Positions 22,998 through 32,259 of a stretch of 34,844 bases of DNA are shown here, in pieces. How positions within the stretch are numbered: position 1 is the first letter of the stretch; the number at the start of each line of letters is the position of its first letter. Origin of the DNA: Clostridia bacterium (GTDB taxonomy: Bacteria > Bacillota > Clostridia > Oscillospirales > Acutalibacteraceae); contig JAFSFY010000036.1 of assembly GCA_017434985.1 (NCBI GenBank), positions 1-34,844 on the forward strand. The letters are read 5' to 3'. Both the position numbers and the translations under genes were made by a program. The notes beneath the pieces were generated by a model, which was given only the letters and a program-made list of their open reading frames with translations, did no database searches and had not been told where the DNA came from.

Positions 22998-25265
22998 ATG
23001 GCGACTGTTGACACCGAGAAATTGTGGGAGGTGGCGACCCGAATTCGCGAAATGCGTGAGATCTGCGGTTTCAGCGAAGTTCAAATGGCCGAAAAAACGC
23101 AGGTGACGGTCGAAGATTACCGTCGATACGAAAACGGCGAAACGGATTTCCCGTTCTCCTTTATTCACAAGTGTGCGTTGGCATTTGATTTGGAACTGTC
23201 CGACCTGCTGGAAGGCCGCAGCAGTGCAAAGCTGTCTTCCTACACCGTGACCCGTAAGGGGAAGGGTCAATCCACCGCGAAAGAAGACGGCATCGACATT
23301 CAAAACTTGGCTCCCAAATTCCGTGACAAGATCGCGGAACCGTATTGGGTGCGGTACGAGTATAACCCCGCACAGGAAAACAAACCGATTCATTTGGCGA
23401 CCCACAGCGGTCAAGAATTTGACCTCATCATCAGCGGTAAACTCAAGGTGCAGATCGGTGACCACACCGAGATTCTCGGTGAGGGCGACAGCATCTATTA
23501 CAACAGTTCCACGCCGCACGGTATGGTGGCGGTCGACGGGCAGGACTGCGTGTTTTGTGCGGTCGTGTTGCCGGGCGAAGACACCAAAGAAGAAGTGGTG
23601 CGCCGCAGTTTGGTGACCGCACAACGATCCGAACCGCTCATCTGCGAAAAGTTTGCCAAAACCGTGGAGGACGAGCAAGGCTGCCTGAAATCCATCACCT
23701 TTGAAAACGAAGAGACCTTCAACTTCGGTTTCGACATCGTGGATGCGATTGCGGACAAATATCCCGAAAAACTCGCGATGCTGCATTTGGATAAGCATAA
23801 GACCGAGCGTCGCTTCACCTTCAAAGACATCAAGCACTATTCCAACCAATGCGCCAACTACTTCACCTCGCTGGGTATCAAACGCGGCGATAAAGTAATG
23901 TTGGTACTCAAGCGTCACTACCAATTCTGGTTTGCGATGGTGGCGCTGCATAAACTCGGTGCGGTGGCCATCCCCGCAACCAACCAACTCAAACAACACG
24001 ATTTTGAATATCGCTTTGAAGCGGCGGGCGTATCCGCCATCGTGTGTACGGCAGACGGCGATACCGCCGATATTGCCGAAGCGGCGGCGAAAAACTGCCC
24101 GCACGTGACCACCAAGGTCATCGTCGGTGCTCCCAAAGCGGGTTGGCACAACTTTGACGAAGAATTCAAACTCTTCTCTCGCAAATTCGTTCGCCCCGAA
24201 GACGCTTCGGCAGGCAACGATACCGCGCTGATGTTCTTCACGTCGGGCACGACGGGCAACCCCAAAATGGCGGCGCACAAACACACCTATGCGCTCGGTC
24301 ATTTCGTTACCGCCAAATATTGGCATTGTTGTGAGCGCGACGGGCTGCATCTCACCATCTCCGACACCGGTTGGGGCAAATCGTTGTGGGGCAAACTGTA
24401 CGGTCAATGGATGTGCGAGGGCGCGGTGTTTGTGTACGACTTCGACCGTTTTGATGAAAACGACATCCTGCCGATGTTCGCGAAATACAACATCACCACC
24501 TTCTGCGCGCCGCCCACCATGTTGCGTATGCTCATCCGCGGCGACCTGAGCAAATACGATCTGTCGTCCATCCACCATATGACCACCGCGGGCGAAGCGC
24601 TTAACCCCGAAGTGTTTAAGCAGTTCAAAGCAGCAACGGGTCTGGAGATCATGGAAGGCTTTGGTCAAACCGAAACCACGCTGGCCATCGCCAACCTCAA
24701 AGGCACCGTGCCGAAGATCGGGTCGATGGGCAAGGCTTCGCCGCAGTTTGATATCGACATCGTCGATCCCGACGGCAACAGCCTGCCGGCCGGCGAAGTG
24801 GGTGAGATCGTCATCCACACCGACAAAAAGATCCCCTGCGGTTTGTATAAGGAATACTATTTGGATACCGAAAAGACCGCCGAAGCGTGGCACGACGGCG
24901 CGTATCACACGGGTGATACCGCGTGGCGCGACGAGGACGGGTATTTCTGGTACGTCAGCCGTGTGGATGACGTCATCAAATCGTCGGGTTATCGCATCGG
25001 GCCGTTCGAGATCGAAAGCGTTATCATGGAACTGCCCTACGTGGTGGAATGCGGTGTTTCCGCCGTTCCCGACGAGGTGCGCGGTCAAATCGTGAAAGCC
25101 AGCATCGTGCTCACCAAAGGCACTGAGGGTACCGACGCGCTCAAGAAAGAGATCCAAACCTACGTGAAGGAACATACCGCCCCGTACAAATACCCCCGTA
25201 TCGTGGAATTTCGCGAGGAACTTCCCAAAACCATCAGCGGTAAGATCCAACGCAATAAACTTTGA
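22998..25265 (+). CDS. XRE-cupin-acyl-CoA synthetase fusion, paralogue 1 (T-box Ile)
   Basis: A protein of 755 residues in three parts: XRE-type helix-turn-helix (about 9-72), cupin (about 115-192, core HLATHSGQEFDLIISGKLKV and STPHGMVAV), and AMP-forming acyl-CoA synthetase (about 240-755). The adenylation motifs are intact: FFTSGTTGNPKM (413-424), EGFGQTETT (553-561), YHTGDTAWRDEDGYFWYVSRVDD (starting 636) and the catalytic Lys749 in ISGKIQRNKL. SSGYRIGPFEIES is typical of medium/branched-chain (MACS) synthetases. Start ATG 22998 has AAAGGAGG 8 bases upstream; longer readings run into the riboswitch. Likely substrate 2-methylbutyrate (inference from the Ile codon and the downstream VOR). 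About two-thirds identical by eye to the protein at 25628-27916. Confidence 0.9.
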   Translation: MATVDTEKLWEVATRIREMREICGFSEVQMAEKTQVTVEDYRRYENGETDFPFSFIHKCALAFDLELSDLLEGRSSAKLSSYTVTRKGKGQSTAKEDGIDIQNLAPKFRDKIAEPYWVRYEYNPAQENKPIHLATHSGQEFDLIISGKLKVQIGDHTEILGEGDSIYYNSSTPHGMVAVDGQDCVFCAVVLPGEDTKEEVVRRSLVTAQRSEPLICEKFAKTVEDEQGCLKSITFENEETFNFGFDIVDAIADKYPEKLAMLHLDKHKTERRFTFKDIKHYSNQCANYFTSLGIKRGDKVMLVLKRHYQFWFAMVALHKLGAVAIPATNQLKQHDFEYRFEAAGVSAIVCTADGDTADIAEAAAKNCPHVTTKVIVGAPKAGWHNFDEEFKLFSRKFVRPEDASAGNDTALMFFTSGTTGNPKMAAHKHTYALGHFVTAKYWHCCERDGLHLTISDTGWGKSLWGKLYGQWMCEGAVFVYDFDRFDENDILPMFAKYNITTFCAPPTMLRMLIRGDLSKYDLSSIHHMTTAGEALNPEVFKQFKAATGLEIMEGFGQTETTLAIANLKGTVPKIGSMGKASPQFDIDIVDPDGNSLPAGEVGEIVIHTDKKIPCGLYKEYYLDTEKTAEAWHDGAYHTGDTAWRDEDGYFWYVSRVDDVIKSSGYRIGPFEIESVIMELPYVVECGVSAVPDEVRGQIVKASIVLTKGTEGTDALKKEIQTYVKEHTAPYKYPRIVEFREELPKTISGKIQRNKL

Positions 25266-25273
25266 TTTGCCCC

Positions 25274-25302
25274 TTGACACCGTAGCATAACTGTGCTATA
25301 CT
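25274..25302 (+). promoter_or_regulatory. Promoter of T-box 2 and the vor-ilvE operon
   Basis: TTGACA (25274-25279), 17-base spacer, TATACT (25297-25302) preceded by TGC. It starts 8 bases after the stop of the upstream synthetase. Confidence 0.9.
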
Positions 25303-25308
25303 TATCAT

Positions 25309-25593
25309 CAAATTGAACAAAGGCTTTGACGAAGAGTGTGCAAGAAAAGGCCCCCCAGAGAGATGGCGTTTGGTGCGAGTCCATCGGAAACCGCTTTTGC
25401 ACTGTAACTTCCGAGCCGGAAGGAAGAAAGTTCGATACCGAATGATTAGACCCTTCCCGTGACGGCTGCGTAAAGGCCTAGGGGTTGTTGGACCCTAAAG
25501 AGAGGCAGTTTTGCACTGCAATTTGAGTGGTACCGCGGGTGTCTGTTTTGTCAGCACTCGTCTCAAAGTATGGCTTTGGGGCGAGTGCTTTTT
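25309..25593 (+). promoter_or_regulatory. T-box riboswitch 2 (specifier reads GTA, valine)
   Basis: AATTTGAGTGGTACCGCG is at 25520-25537, identical to T-box 1. Stem I has CAGAGAG and a GATGG/CCATC-type apical arm with TTTGGTGCGAG. The helices GAAG (25331-25334)/CTTC (25408-25411) and GTGCAA (25338-25343)/TTGCAC (25397-25402) frame a loop T-GTA-A, so GTA at 25404-25406 occupies the specifier position. The terminator is a 16-bp stem with G-U pairs (25553-25568 with 25574-25589) and T5. It resembles T-box 1 over most of its length, pointing to duplication of leader and gene together. Confidence 0.92.
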
Positions 25594-25627
25594 GTTGCAA
25601 AACGCCCCCAAACAGGAGGTATAATCC

Positions 25628-27916
25628 ATGCAACATCTTACCGATCTGGACAACAAGATTCGCGAAATGGCCGCGCGTATCCGCGAACTGCGCGAGATTG
25701 AATCGCTCACCCCCGAAGAAATGGCGGCCAAGACCGACGTTTCGGTGGAGGAGTATCTGTCTTGCGAACGCGGCGAACGTGATCTCAACTTTGCGTTTAT
25801 CTATCGCTGTGCGGGTGCGCTCAATGTCAACGTCACCGAAATTATCGAGGGTTACGCCCCCAAACTGAAATCCTATACCGTCACCCGTAAAGGCGCGGGG
25901 CAGGAGATCGCGAAAGCTCACGGTATGGCCTACTACAATTTGGCGTACGCGTTCCAAAACCGTATTGCCGAGCCGCTGTACGTGCGCAGTGTGTACGATG
26001 AATCGGCGCAAAACCGCGAAATTGAACTCACCACCCACGCGGGGCAGGAGATCGACATCGTGGTGGAAGGCCATTTGATGGTGCAGGTCGGCGAACACCG
26101 CGAAGTGCTCGGCCCCGGCGATACCATTTACTTTGACAGTGACAAACCTCACGGTATGATTGCCGTCGAAGGTCAGGACTGCGTGTTCTACGCGATTGTT
26201 TTGAACCCGACGGGCGAACCTATTCCCGAATTGGTCCCCGAAAACGCGGTGACCGAGCGGGCGGGCACTCGCAAAGACACCAAAGACCGTATCTACAAAA
26301 AATACGTGGACGTTGTGGAAAACGAAAACGGCACCCCCACGTCCATTACCTTTAAAAATATCGACAACTTCAACTTTGCCTTTGACTTGGTGGACGAACT
26401 CGCCGAGCGTGAGCCCGAAAAACTCGCGATGTTGCACGTGTCGCGTGACCATACCGAGCGTCGCTTCACCTTCAAAGACATCAAAAAGGCGTCCAACCAA
26501 TGCGCCAACTACTTCAAATCCCTCGGCATCAAAAAAGGCGACCGCGTGATGCTCATTCTCAAACGGCATTACCAATTCTGGTTCGCGATGATCGGGCTGA
26601 ACAAACTCGGTGCCATCGCCATTCCCGCGCCCAACCAATTGGTGGAACACGATTTGACCTATCGTTTCCAAGCGGCAGGCGTGTCGGCAGTGCTGTGCAC
26701 GGCAGACGGCGATACCGCCCATCAAGTGGAGTTGGCGGCTGAACAATGCCCCGATCTCAAACACAAACTCATCGTTAACGGTACGCGCGAGGGTTGGCGC
26801 ACGTTTGACGAAGAATACACCTTGTATTCCACCCACTACAACCGCACCGCGGATGCCCCCGGCGGCGACGATTTGATGCTGATGTTCTTCACGTCGGGTA
26901 CCACGGGCTATCCCAAGATCGCGGCACACAACTACAAATACCCCCTCGGTCATTTCCATACCGCGCGCTATTGGCACGACGTGGATCCCGACGGGTTGCA
27001 CTACACCATCTCCGACACGGGTTGGGCCAAAGCGATGTGGGGCAAACTGTACGGTCAATGGCTGTGCGAAGCCGCCACCTTTGTGTACGACTTCGATCGC
27101 TTTGATGCGGCGGATATTCTGCCGATGTTTGCCAAATATCACATCACCACCTTCTGCGCCCCGCCCACGATGTTGCGGATGATGGTCAAACAGGATATTT
27201 CGCAGTACGACCTGTCTTCCATTCGTCATATGACCACGGCGGGCGAAGCGCTCAACCCCGAAGTGTACCGTCAGTTTGAAAAGGCAACGGGTCTGCACAT
27301 CATCGAGGGCTTCGGTCAAACCGAAAGTACGATGATCATCGGCAATCTGGTCGGTGCTTCGCATAAGATCGGGTCGATGGGCAAACCCGCTCCCATTTAC
27401 GACGTGTCCATCGTCGATGCGGATGACAATCCCGTTCCCGTCGGTGAAGTCGGCGAGATCGTGGTCAACGTCAAAAACGGTGCGCCCTGCGGCTTGTTCA
27501 CCGGCTACTACGGTTCTCCCGAAAAGACTGCCGAAGTGTGGCACGACGGGTATTACCACACGGGCGATACCGCGTGGCGCGATGAGGACGGCTTCTATTG
27601 GTACGTCGGTCGCGTGGACGACGTGATCAAATCGTCCGGTTACCGCATCGGGCCGTTCGAGATCGAAAGTGTCATTATGGAATTGCCGTACGTGCTGGAA
27701 TGCGGCGTGTCGGCCGCTCCCGACGAGGTGCGCGGTCAGATCGTCAAGGCCAGCATCGTGCTGACCAAAGGCACCGAGCCGAGTGAGGAACTCAAAAAAG
27801 AGATCCAAACCTACGTCAAAGAACATACGGCGCCGTACAAATATCCCCGTTTGATCGTGTTCCGCGATGAACTGCCCAAAACCGTCAGCGGCAAGATCCA
27901 ACGCAACAAGTTGTAA
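25628..27916 (+). CDS. XRE-cupin-acyl-CoA synthetase fusion, paralogue 2 (T-box Val)
   Basis: A protein of 762 residues with the same order as its upstream paralogue: XRE helix-turn-helix (about 9-74), cupin (core ELTTHAGQEIDIVVEGHLMV and KPHGMIAVEGQ), and MACS-type acyl-CoA synthetase. FFTSGTTGYPKI begins at about 420, EGFGQTEST and YHTGDTAWRDEDGFYW follow, and the catalytic Lys756 is in VSGKIQRNKL. It is the first gene of the operon ending with ilvE. Known chemistry: acid + ATP + CoA gives acyl-CoA + AMP + PPi. Inferred substrate: isobutyrate. CAGGAGG lies 9 bases before ATG 25628. The enzyme could regulate its own region through the HTH domain, with the cupin sensing a small acid. Confidence 0.9.
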   Translation: MQHLTDLDNKIREMAARIRELREIESLTPEEMAAKTDVSVEEYLSCERGERDLNFAFIYRCAGALNVNVTEIIEGYAPKLKSYTVTRKGAGQEIAKAHGMAYYNLAYAFQNRIAEPLYVRSVYDESAQNREIELTTHAGQEIDIVVEGHLMVQVGEHREVLGPGDTIYFDSDKPHGMIAVEGQDCVFYAIVLNPTGEPIPELVPENAVTERAGTRKDTKDRIYKKYVDVVENENGTPTSITFKNIDNFNFAFDLVDELAEREPEKLAMLHVSRDHTERRFTFKDIKKASNQCANYFKSLGIKKGDRVMLILKRHYQFWFAMIGLNKLGAIAIPAPNQLVEHDLTYRFQAAGVSAVLCTADGDTAHQVELAAEQCPDLKHKLIVNGTREGWRTFDEEYTLYSTHYNRTADAPGGDDLMLMFFTSGTTGYPKIAAHNYKYPLGHFHTARYWHDVDPDGLHYTISDTGWAKAMWGKLYGQWLCEAATFVYDFDRFDAADILPMFAKYHITTFCAPPTMLRMMVKQDISQYDLSSIRHMTTAGEALNPEVYRQFEKATGLHIIEGFGQTESTMIIGNLVGASHKIGSMGKPAPIYDVSIVDADDNPVPVGEVGEIVVNVKNGAPCGLFTGYYGSPEKTAEVWHDGYYHTGDTAWRDEDGFYWYVGRVDDVIKSSGYRIGPFEIESVIMELPYVLECGVSAAPDEVRGQIVKASIVLTKGTEPSEELKKEIQTYVKEHTAPYKYPRLIVFRDELPKTVSGKIQRNKL

Positions 27917-27930
27917 TGGGGGAGGACCGT

Positions 27931-28596
27931 ATGATACCGAACCATCGTATCGTGTTGTTGGCGGGTCACTACGGCAGCGGCAAAACCAACGTGGCGGTCA
28001 ACCTCGCGTTGGATATCAAGACCCGCTACGAACGGGTGGCCATTGCCGACCTGGATATCGTCAACCCCTATTTTCGCAGTAAAGACAGTGTGGCGCTGTT
28101 TCAGGAACACGGCATTCGTCTTATCTGTTCCGACTACGCCAATACCAACGTGGACATCCCGGCTCTTCCGCCGGATCTTTACGCCATTGTAGACGACAAA
28201 ATTCTACACACGGTGATCGATGTCGGCGGTGACGATCGCGGCGCGTTGGCGCTCGGTCGTCTGTCACCGTCCATCAAAGAGGAAAACGACTACGCCATGT
28301 GGATGGTGATCAACTGTTACCGTCCGCTCACGCGTACCCCCGAAGAGGTGCTCGACGTGATGCGCGAGATCGAAGCGGCGGGCGGTCTGCCGTTCACGGG
28401 ATTGGTCAACAACTCCAATCTCGGCGCCGCCACCACTGCGGAGGACGTGCTCGCCTCGATGAATTACGCCGACCAAGCGGCCACTCTCACGGGTCTGCCG
28501 CTTGTGATGACCACCGTGGACGCGTCGTTGTACGACGCGCTGAAGTCCCAAATCTCAAATCTCTACCCACTGCAATTGCAGCGCAGAGTTGTATAG
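27931..28596 (+). CDS. P-loop ATPase of the SIMIBI/MinD-like type, role unknown
   Basis: A protein of 221 residues beginning MIPNHRIVLLAGHYGSGKTNVAVNLALD; the Walker A is GHYGSGKT. Then come IADLDIVNPYFRS (switch-like, with the DxD seen in MinD/CobQ-type ATPases) and VIDVGGDDRGA (Walker B-like). No zinc or iron-sulfur ligand cluster is evident. It lies 14 bases after the synthetase and 11 bases before vorD in a single operon, so a role in assembling or charging the oxidoreductase is plausible but unproven. ATG 27931 is chosen over ATG 27916 (which overlaps the previous stop) because GGGGGAGG sits 7 bases before it. Confidence 0.8.
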   Translation: MIPNHRIVLLAGHYGSGKTNVAVNLALDIKTRYERVAIADLDIVNPYFRSKDSVALFQEHGIRLICSDYANTNVDIPALPPDLYAIVDDKILHTVIDVGGDDRGALALGRLSPSIKEENDYAMWMVINCYRPLTRTPEEVLDVMREIEAAGGLPFTGLVNNSNLGAATTAEDVLASMNYADQAATLTGLPLVMTTVDASLYDALKSQISNLYPLQLQRRVV

Positions 28597-28607
28597 GAGG
28601 AAACAAT

Positions 28608-28814
28608 ATGGCAAAATTAACGTTCAAAACGGACAACTGCAAAGGTTGCGGTTTGTGCGTGGATGCTTGTCCCAAGCATTTGTTGCGCCTCGCACCCGAT
28701 GCCATCAACAGAAAAGGGCATCATCCCGCCGAAATTACCGATCAGGAAGCCTGTGTCGGTTGCGCGGCGTGCGCGATGATGTGTCCCGACTGTATCATTA
28801 AGGTAGAGAGGTGA
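28608..28814 (+). CDS. vorD: 2-oxoacid:ferredoxin oxidoreductase, delta (2x[4Fe-4S] ferredoxin) subunit
   Basis: A protein of 68 residues with two cluster motifs: CKGCGLCVDACP (11-22) and CVGCAACAMMCP (about 48-59), the C-x2-C-x2-C-x3-CP pattern for two [4Fe-4S] clusters. It passes electrons between the catalytic subunits and free ferredoxin. The start at 28608 follows TAGGAGG by 7 bases; the frame is open upstream only as a shadow of the ATPase gene. Confidence 0.93.
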   Translation: MAKLTFKTDNCKGCGLCVDACPKHLLRLAPDAINRKGHHPAEITDQEACVGCAACAMMCPDCIIKVER

Positions 28815-28819
28815 GCAAC

Positions 28820-29887
28820 GTGGCAGATAAAGTATTGATGAAAGGCAACGAGGCCATCGCCGAAGCGGCCATCATTGCCGGTTGCCGTCACTATTTCGGT
28901 TATCCCATCACCCCGCAAACGGAGATTGCGGCGTATATGGCGAAACGTATGCCGAAAATCGGCGGCGTGTTCCTGCAAGCCGAAAGCGAAATCGCCGCCA
29001 TCAACATGGTGTACGGCGTGGCCGCGACCGGCAAACGCGTGATGACTTCGTCGTCCAGCCCCGGTATCTCGCTGAAAAGCGAAGGCTTGTCCTACCTTGC
29101 GGGTGCCGACCTGCCCTCGCTGGTGGTCAACGTGCAACGCGGCGGCCCCGGTCTCGGCGGTATCCAACCCAGCCAAGCCGACTACTTCCAAGCCACCAAA
29201 GGCGGCGGCCACGGCGACTTCCGTATGCTGGTGCTCGCGCCCTCTTCCGTGCAGGAAATGGCGGAACTCACCATCAAAGGTTTCGAACTCGCGGACACCT
29301 ATCGTATGACCGCGATGGTGCTGGCCGACGGCACGATGGGTCAAATGATGGAACCCGTCGCGCTGGATCTGGAAGTGAAACCCGCGCCCGAAAAACCGTG
29401 GGCAACCACCGGTACCAAATTGGCGCGCGAACATAACATCGTCAACTCCTTGTTCCTCTCGCCCGAAGAACTCGAGAAGTTCAACTTCGACCGTTACGAG
29501 AAATATCGTTACATCGAAGAAAACGAGGCGATGTACGAAGAATATCTGATGGACGACGCGGATATCTGCGTGGTGGCGTTCGGCATCGCCGCTCGTGTGT
29601 CCAAAAACGCCATCAACGAAGCGCGCAAACAAGGCATCAAGGTCGGTCTCATCCGTCCCATCACCTTGTGGCCGTTCCCGACCGCGCCCTTCAAAAAGGC
29701 GATCACCCACGTGAAGAACTTCATCAGCGTGGAACTCTCGATGGGTCAAATGATCGAGGACGTGCGCCTTGCTACCGAATGTAAAGCCCCCGTTGCCCTG
29801 TGCAACCGTGCCGGCGGTATGATCCCCTCGCCCGAACAAGTGCTCGCGGCGATCCAAGAAGCAAACAAGAACGGAGGTGCCCGATAA
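28820..29887 (+). CDS. vorB: 2-oxoisovalerate:ferredoxin oxidoreductase, alpha subunit (VorB type)
   Basis: A protein of 355 residues. [56 protein letters not shown] and [22 protein letters not shown] are the signature stretches of the clostridial VorB group, which is linked to branched-chain 2-oxoacids rather than pyruvate. [17 protein letters not shown] and [12 protein letters not shown] follow. GTG 28820 is preferred, as GAGAGG sits 9 bases upstream; GTG 28811 overlaps the vorD stop but is too close to that site. Known reaction: branched 2-oxoacid + CoA + oxidised ferredoxin to acyl-CoA + CO2 + reduced ferredoxin, reversible. Confidence 0.93.
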   Translation: MADKVLMKGNEAIAEAAIIAGCRHYFGYPITPQTEIAAYMAKRMPKIGGVFLQAESEIAAINMVYGVAATGKRVMTSSSSPGISLKSEGLSYLAGADLPSLVVNVQRGGPGLGGIQPSQADYFQATKGGGHGDFRMLVLAPSSVQEMAELTIKGFELADTYRMTAMVLADGTMGQMMEPVALDLEVKPAPEKPWATTGTKLAREHNIVNSLFLSPEELEKFNFDRYEKYRYIEENEAMYEEYLMDDADICVVAFGIAARVSKNAINEARKQGIKVGLIRPITLWPFPTAPFKKAITHVKNFISVELSMGQMIEDVRLATECKAPVALCNRAGGMIPSPEQVLAAIQEANKNGGAR

Positions 29888-30645
29888 TGGTCGTGTTTGA
29901 TAAACCCCATGCGTTGGCCGACGTGCCGATGCACTATTGCCCCGGTTGTACCCACGGTATTATCCACCGTTTGGTGGCCGAAGTCATTGACGAACTCGGC
30001 ATTGAAGGCAAAACCATCGGCATTGCGCCGGTCGGTTGCTCCGTGTTCGCGTACAACTATTTTAACTGTGACACCATCGAAGCCGCCCACGGCCGTGCGC
30101 CGGCAGTGGCCACGGGTGTGAAACGCTCCGACCCCGAAAACCACATCGTGTTTACCTACCAAGGTGACGGCGACCTCGCCTCCATCGGTATGGCGGAAAC
30201 GGTGCACGCGGCGGCGCGTAATGAAAACATCACCGTCATCTTCGTCAACAACGCCATCTACGGTATGACGGGTGGTCAAATGGCGCCCACGTCGCTGGTC
30301 GGTCAGGTGACCCAAACGTCGCCCTACGGCCGCGATCCGAAGCTTTGCGGTTACCCCGTGCGCGTGTGCGAAATGCTCGCGCAACTCGAAGGCCCCGAAT
30401 ATTTGGAGCGCGTGACCGTCAACAACGTCAAAAACATCCGCCGTGCCAAAGCGGCCATCAAAAAGGCATTCCAAAACCAAGTGGACGGCAAAGGTTTCTC
30501 GCTGGTCGAAGTGGTGTCTTCCTGCCCCACCAACTGGGGGATGACGCCGCAAGCCGCCCTCAAATGGATCGACGAAGCGATGTTGCCCTACTATCCGCTC
30601 GGCGTGTATAAAGACCGCTCGGCAGAACAGGAGGAAAACAAATGA
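29887..30645 (+). CDS. vorA: 2-oxoisovalerate:ferredoxin oxidoreductase, TPP-binding beta subunit
   Basis: A protein of 252 residues. The thiamine-diphosphate/Mg motif runs from GDGDLASIG (93-101) to NN (121-122) with [12 protein letters not shown] after it. CPGC (18-21) and PVGCS (48-52) are typical of the family. The ATG overlaps the vorB stop by one base (TAATG), so translation is coupled and the stoichiometry fixed. Confidence 0.94.
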   Translation: MVVFDKPHALADVPMHYCPGCTHGIIHRLVAEVIDELGIEGKTIGIAPVGCSVFAYNYFNCDTIEAAHGRAPAVATGVKRSDPENHIVFTYQGDGDLASIGMAETVHAAARNENITVIFVNNAIYGMTGGQMAPTSLVGQVTQTSPYGRDPKLCGYPVRVCEMLAQLEGPEYLERVTVNNVKNIRRAKAAIKKAFQNQVDGKGFSLVEVVSSCPTNWGMTPQAALKWIDEAMLPYYPLGVYKDRSAEQEENK

Positions 30646-31187
30646 GCACCAGAGAATATCTGTTTTCCGGCTTCGGCGGACAGGGTATTCTGTTCACCGG
30701 TAAATTCCTCGCCTACAAAGGCTTGATGGAAGAAAAGCAAGTCAGTTGGTTGCCGTCCTACGGTCCCGAAATGCGCGGCGGTACCGCCAGTTGCGGTGTC
30801 ATCATCAGTGATGAGCAAGTGGGTTCGCCCATCGTGTCCAACCCCGATGTGCTCATTGCGATGAACCTGCCCTCGCTTGACAAATACGAGGACGAAGTGG
30901 TGTCGGGCGGTTACGTGTTTGCCGACTCGTCGCTTATTGAACGTAAAGTCAAGCGTGACGACCTGCACGTGTATTACATCCCTGCCACCCGCCTGGCGAG
31001 TGAAAACGGCACCCCCACCCTTGCCAATATGATCATTCTGGGCAAACTGCTCAGTGTGTTCGGCGAGGATAACGAAGACGATCTGCGCCGTGCACTCGGC
31101 AAGGTCATCTCTGCCAAACGCGCCGATATGTTGGAAGTCAACCTCAAAGCGATGCAACTCGGCGCCGCGTATCAAGAGGAGGCGTAA
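30642..31187 (+). CDS. vorC: 2-oxoacid:ferredoxin oxidoreductase, gamma subunit
   Basis: A protein of 181 residues. [21 protein letters not shown] (8-28) and [22 protein letters not shown] (about 36-57) are the classical gamma-domain motifs. It overlaps vorA by 4 bases (ATGA). With vorD, vorB and vorA it completes a four-subunit enzyme of the archaeal/clostridial VOR type. Confidence 0.94.
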   Translation: MSTREYLFSGFGGQGILFTGKFLAYKGLMEEKQVSWLPSYGPEMRGGTASCGVIISDEQVGSPIVSNPDVLIAMNLPSLDKYEDEVVSGGYVFADSSLIERKVKRDDLHVYYIPATRLASENGTPTLANMIILGKLLSVFGEDNEDDLRRALGKVISAKRADMLEVNLKAMQLGAAYQEEA

Positions 31188-31189
31188 TC

Positions 31190-32254
31190 GTGGAAATTAC
31201 CATCACCAAAACCGCTTGCCCCAAAGAGAAACCCGACAGCAGTACGCTCGGTTTCGGCAAGATCTTTACCGACCATATGTTTATGATGGACTATGCCGCC
31301 GACAAAGGCTGGTATGACGCTCGCATCATTCCGTTTGGTCCTATTGCACTGCATCCTGCGTCCACCGTGTTGCATTATGGCGCGGAGATCTTCGAAGGCC
31401 TCAAAGCCTACCGCCGTGCCGACGGTCAGGCGCAGATGTTCCGCCCGATGGAAAACATCCGTCGTCTGAACAACTCGGCCGAGCGCTTGTGCCTCCCCAC
31501 CATCCCCGAAGACGTGGCGCTGGAAGTGCTCACCACCTTTGTGAAGATGGAACAGGATTGGACGCCTTCTGCCCCCGGTACGTCACTGTACCTGCGCCCG
31601 TTCCTGTACGGTAACGACGAAAGCCTCGGCGTACACGGCGTGCACAATGCCACTTTTGTGATCATTGCGTCGCCGGTCGGCAGCTATTACAAAGAGGGCA
31701 TCAATCCGGTCAAAATTATGATTGAAGACGAAGACGTCCGTGCCGTTCGCGGCGGCACCGGCTTTGCCAAATGCGGCGGTAACTATGCCGCCAGCACCCG
31801 TGCGGGCGAACGCGCCGCACAACAAGGCTACTCGCAGGTGCTGTGGCTCGACGGCGTGGAACGCAAATACATCGAAGAAGTCGGCGCGATGAACGTGATG
31901 TTTAAGATAGGTGGCGAGATCGTCACCCCGATGCTCTCCGGCTCGATTCTGCCCGGCATCACCCGCAAATCCTGCATCGAAGTGCTCAAAAACGAGGGTT
32001 ACACCGTGTCCGAGCGTCTGCTCAGCATCGACGAACTCTCGAAAGCGATGGCAGACGGCACGCTGGAAGAAGCGTGGGGTTGCGGCACCGCCGCGGTCGT
32101 GTCGCCCATCGGCGAATTGTGCTACAAAGGTGTGCGTTACACCGTGGCAGACGGCGGCATCGGCAAGGTCACCCAACACTTGTACGATACCCTGACGGGT
32201 ATCCAATGGGGCAAACAACCCGACACCTACGGTTGGACCTACCCGCTCGACTAA
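31190..32254 (+). CDS. ilvE: Branched-chain amino acid aminotransferase
   Basis: A 354-residue fold-type IV PLP enzyme. LHYGAEIFEGLKAYRR (61-76), RPMENIRRLNNSAERL, SLYLRPFLYG, the Schiff-base Lys194 in FAKCGGNYAAS, EVGAMNVMFK and the PGITRKS phosphate loop match the BCAT group. It interconverts Val, Ile and Leu with their 2-oxoacids using glutamate/2-oxoglutarate. The start is GTG 31190 with AAGAGGAGG 7 bases upstream, 2 bases after the vorC stop. It is the last gene of the T-box 2 operon, directly supplying or using the VOR substrate. Confidence 0.95.
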   Translation: MEITITKTACPKEKPDSSTLGFGKIFTDHMFMMDYAADKGWYDARIIPFGPIALHPASTVLHYGAEIFEGLKAYRRADGQAQMFRPMENIRRLNNSAERLCLPTIPEDVALEVLTTFVKMEQDWTPSAPGTSLYLRPFLYGNDESLGVHGVHNATFVIIASPVGSYYKEGINPVKIMIEDEDVRAVRGGTGFAKCGGNYAASTRAGERAAQQGYSQVLWLDGVERKYIEEVGAMNVMFKIGGEIVTPMLSGSILPGITRKSCIEVLKNEGYTVSERLLSIDELSKAMADGTLEEAWGCGTAAVVSPIGELCYKGVRYTVADGGIGKVTQHLYDTLTGIQWGKQPDTYGWTYPLD

Positions 32255-32259
32255 TTGAC

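Noticed and set aside
22962-27901. Two very long minus-strand open frames opposite the acyl-CoA synthetase genes
   Set aside because: They mirror strongly coding plus-strand genes with intact motifs and run across the T-box leaders; codon bias alone opens the antisense frame.
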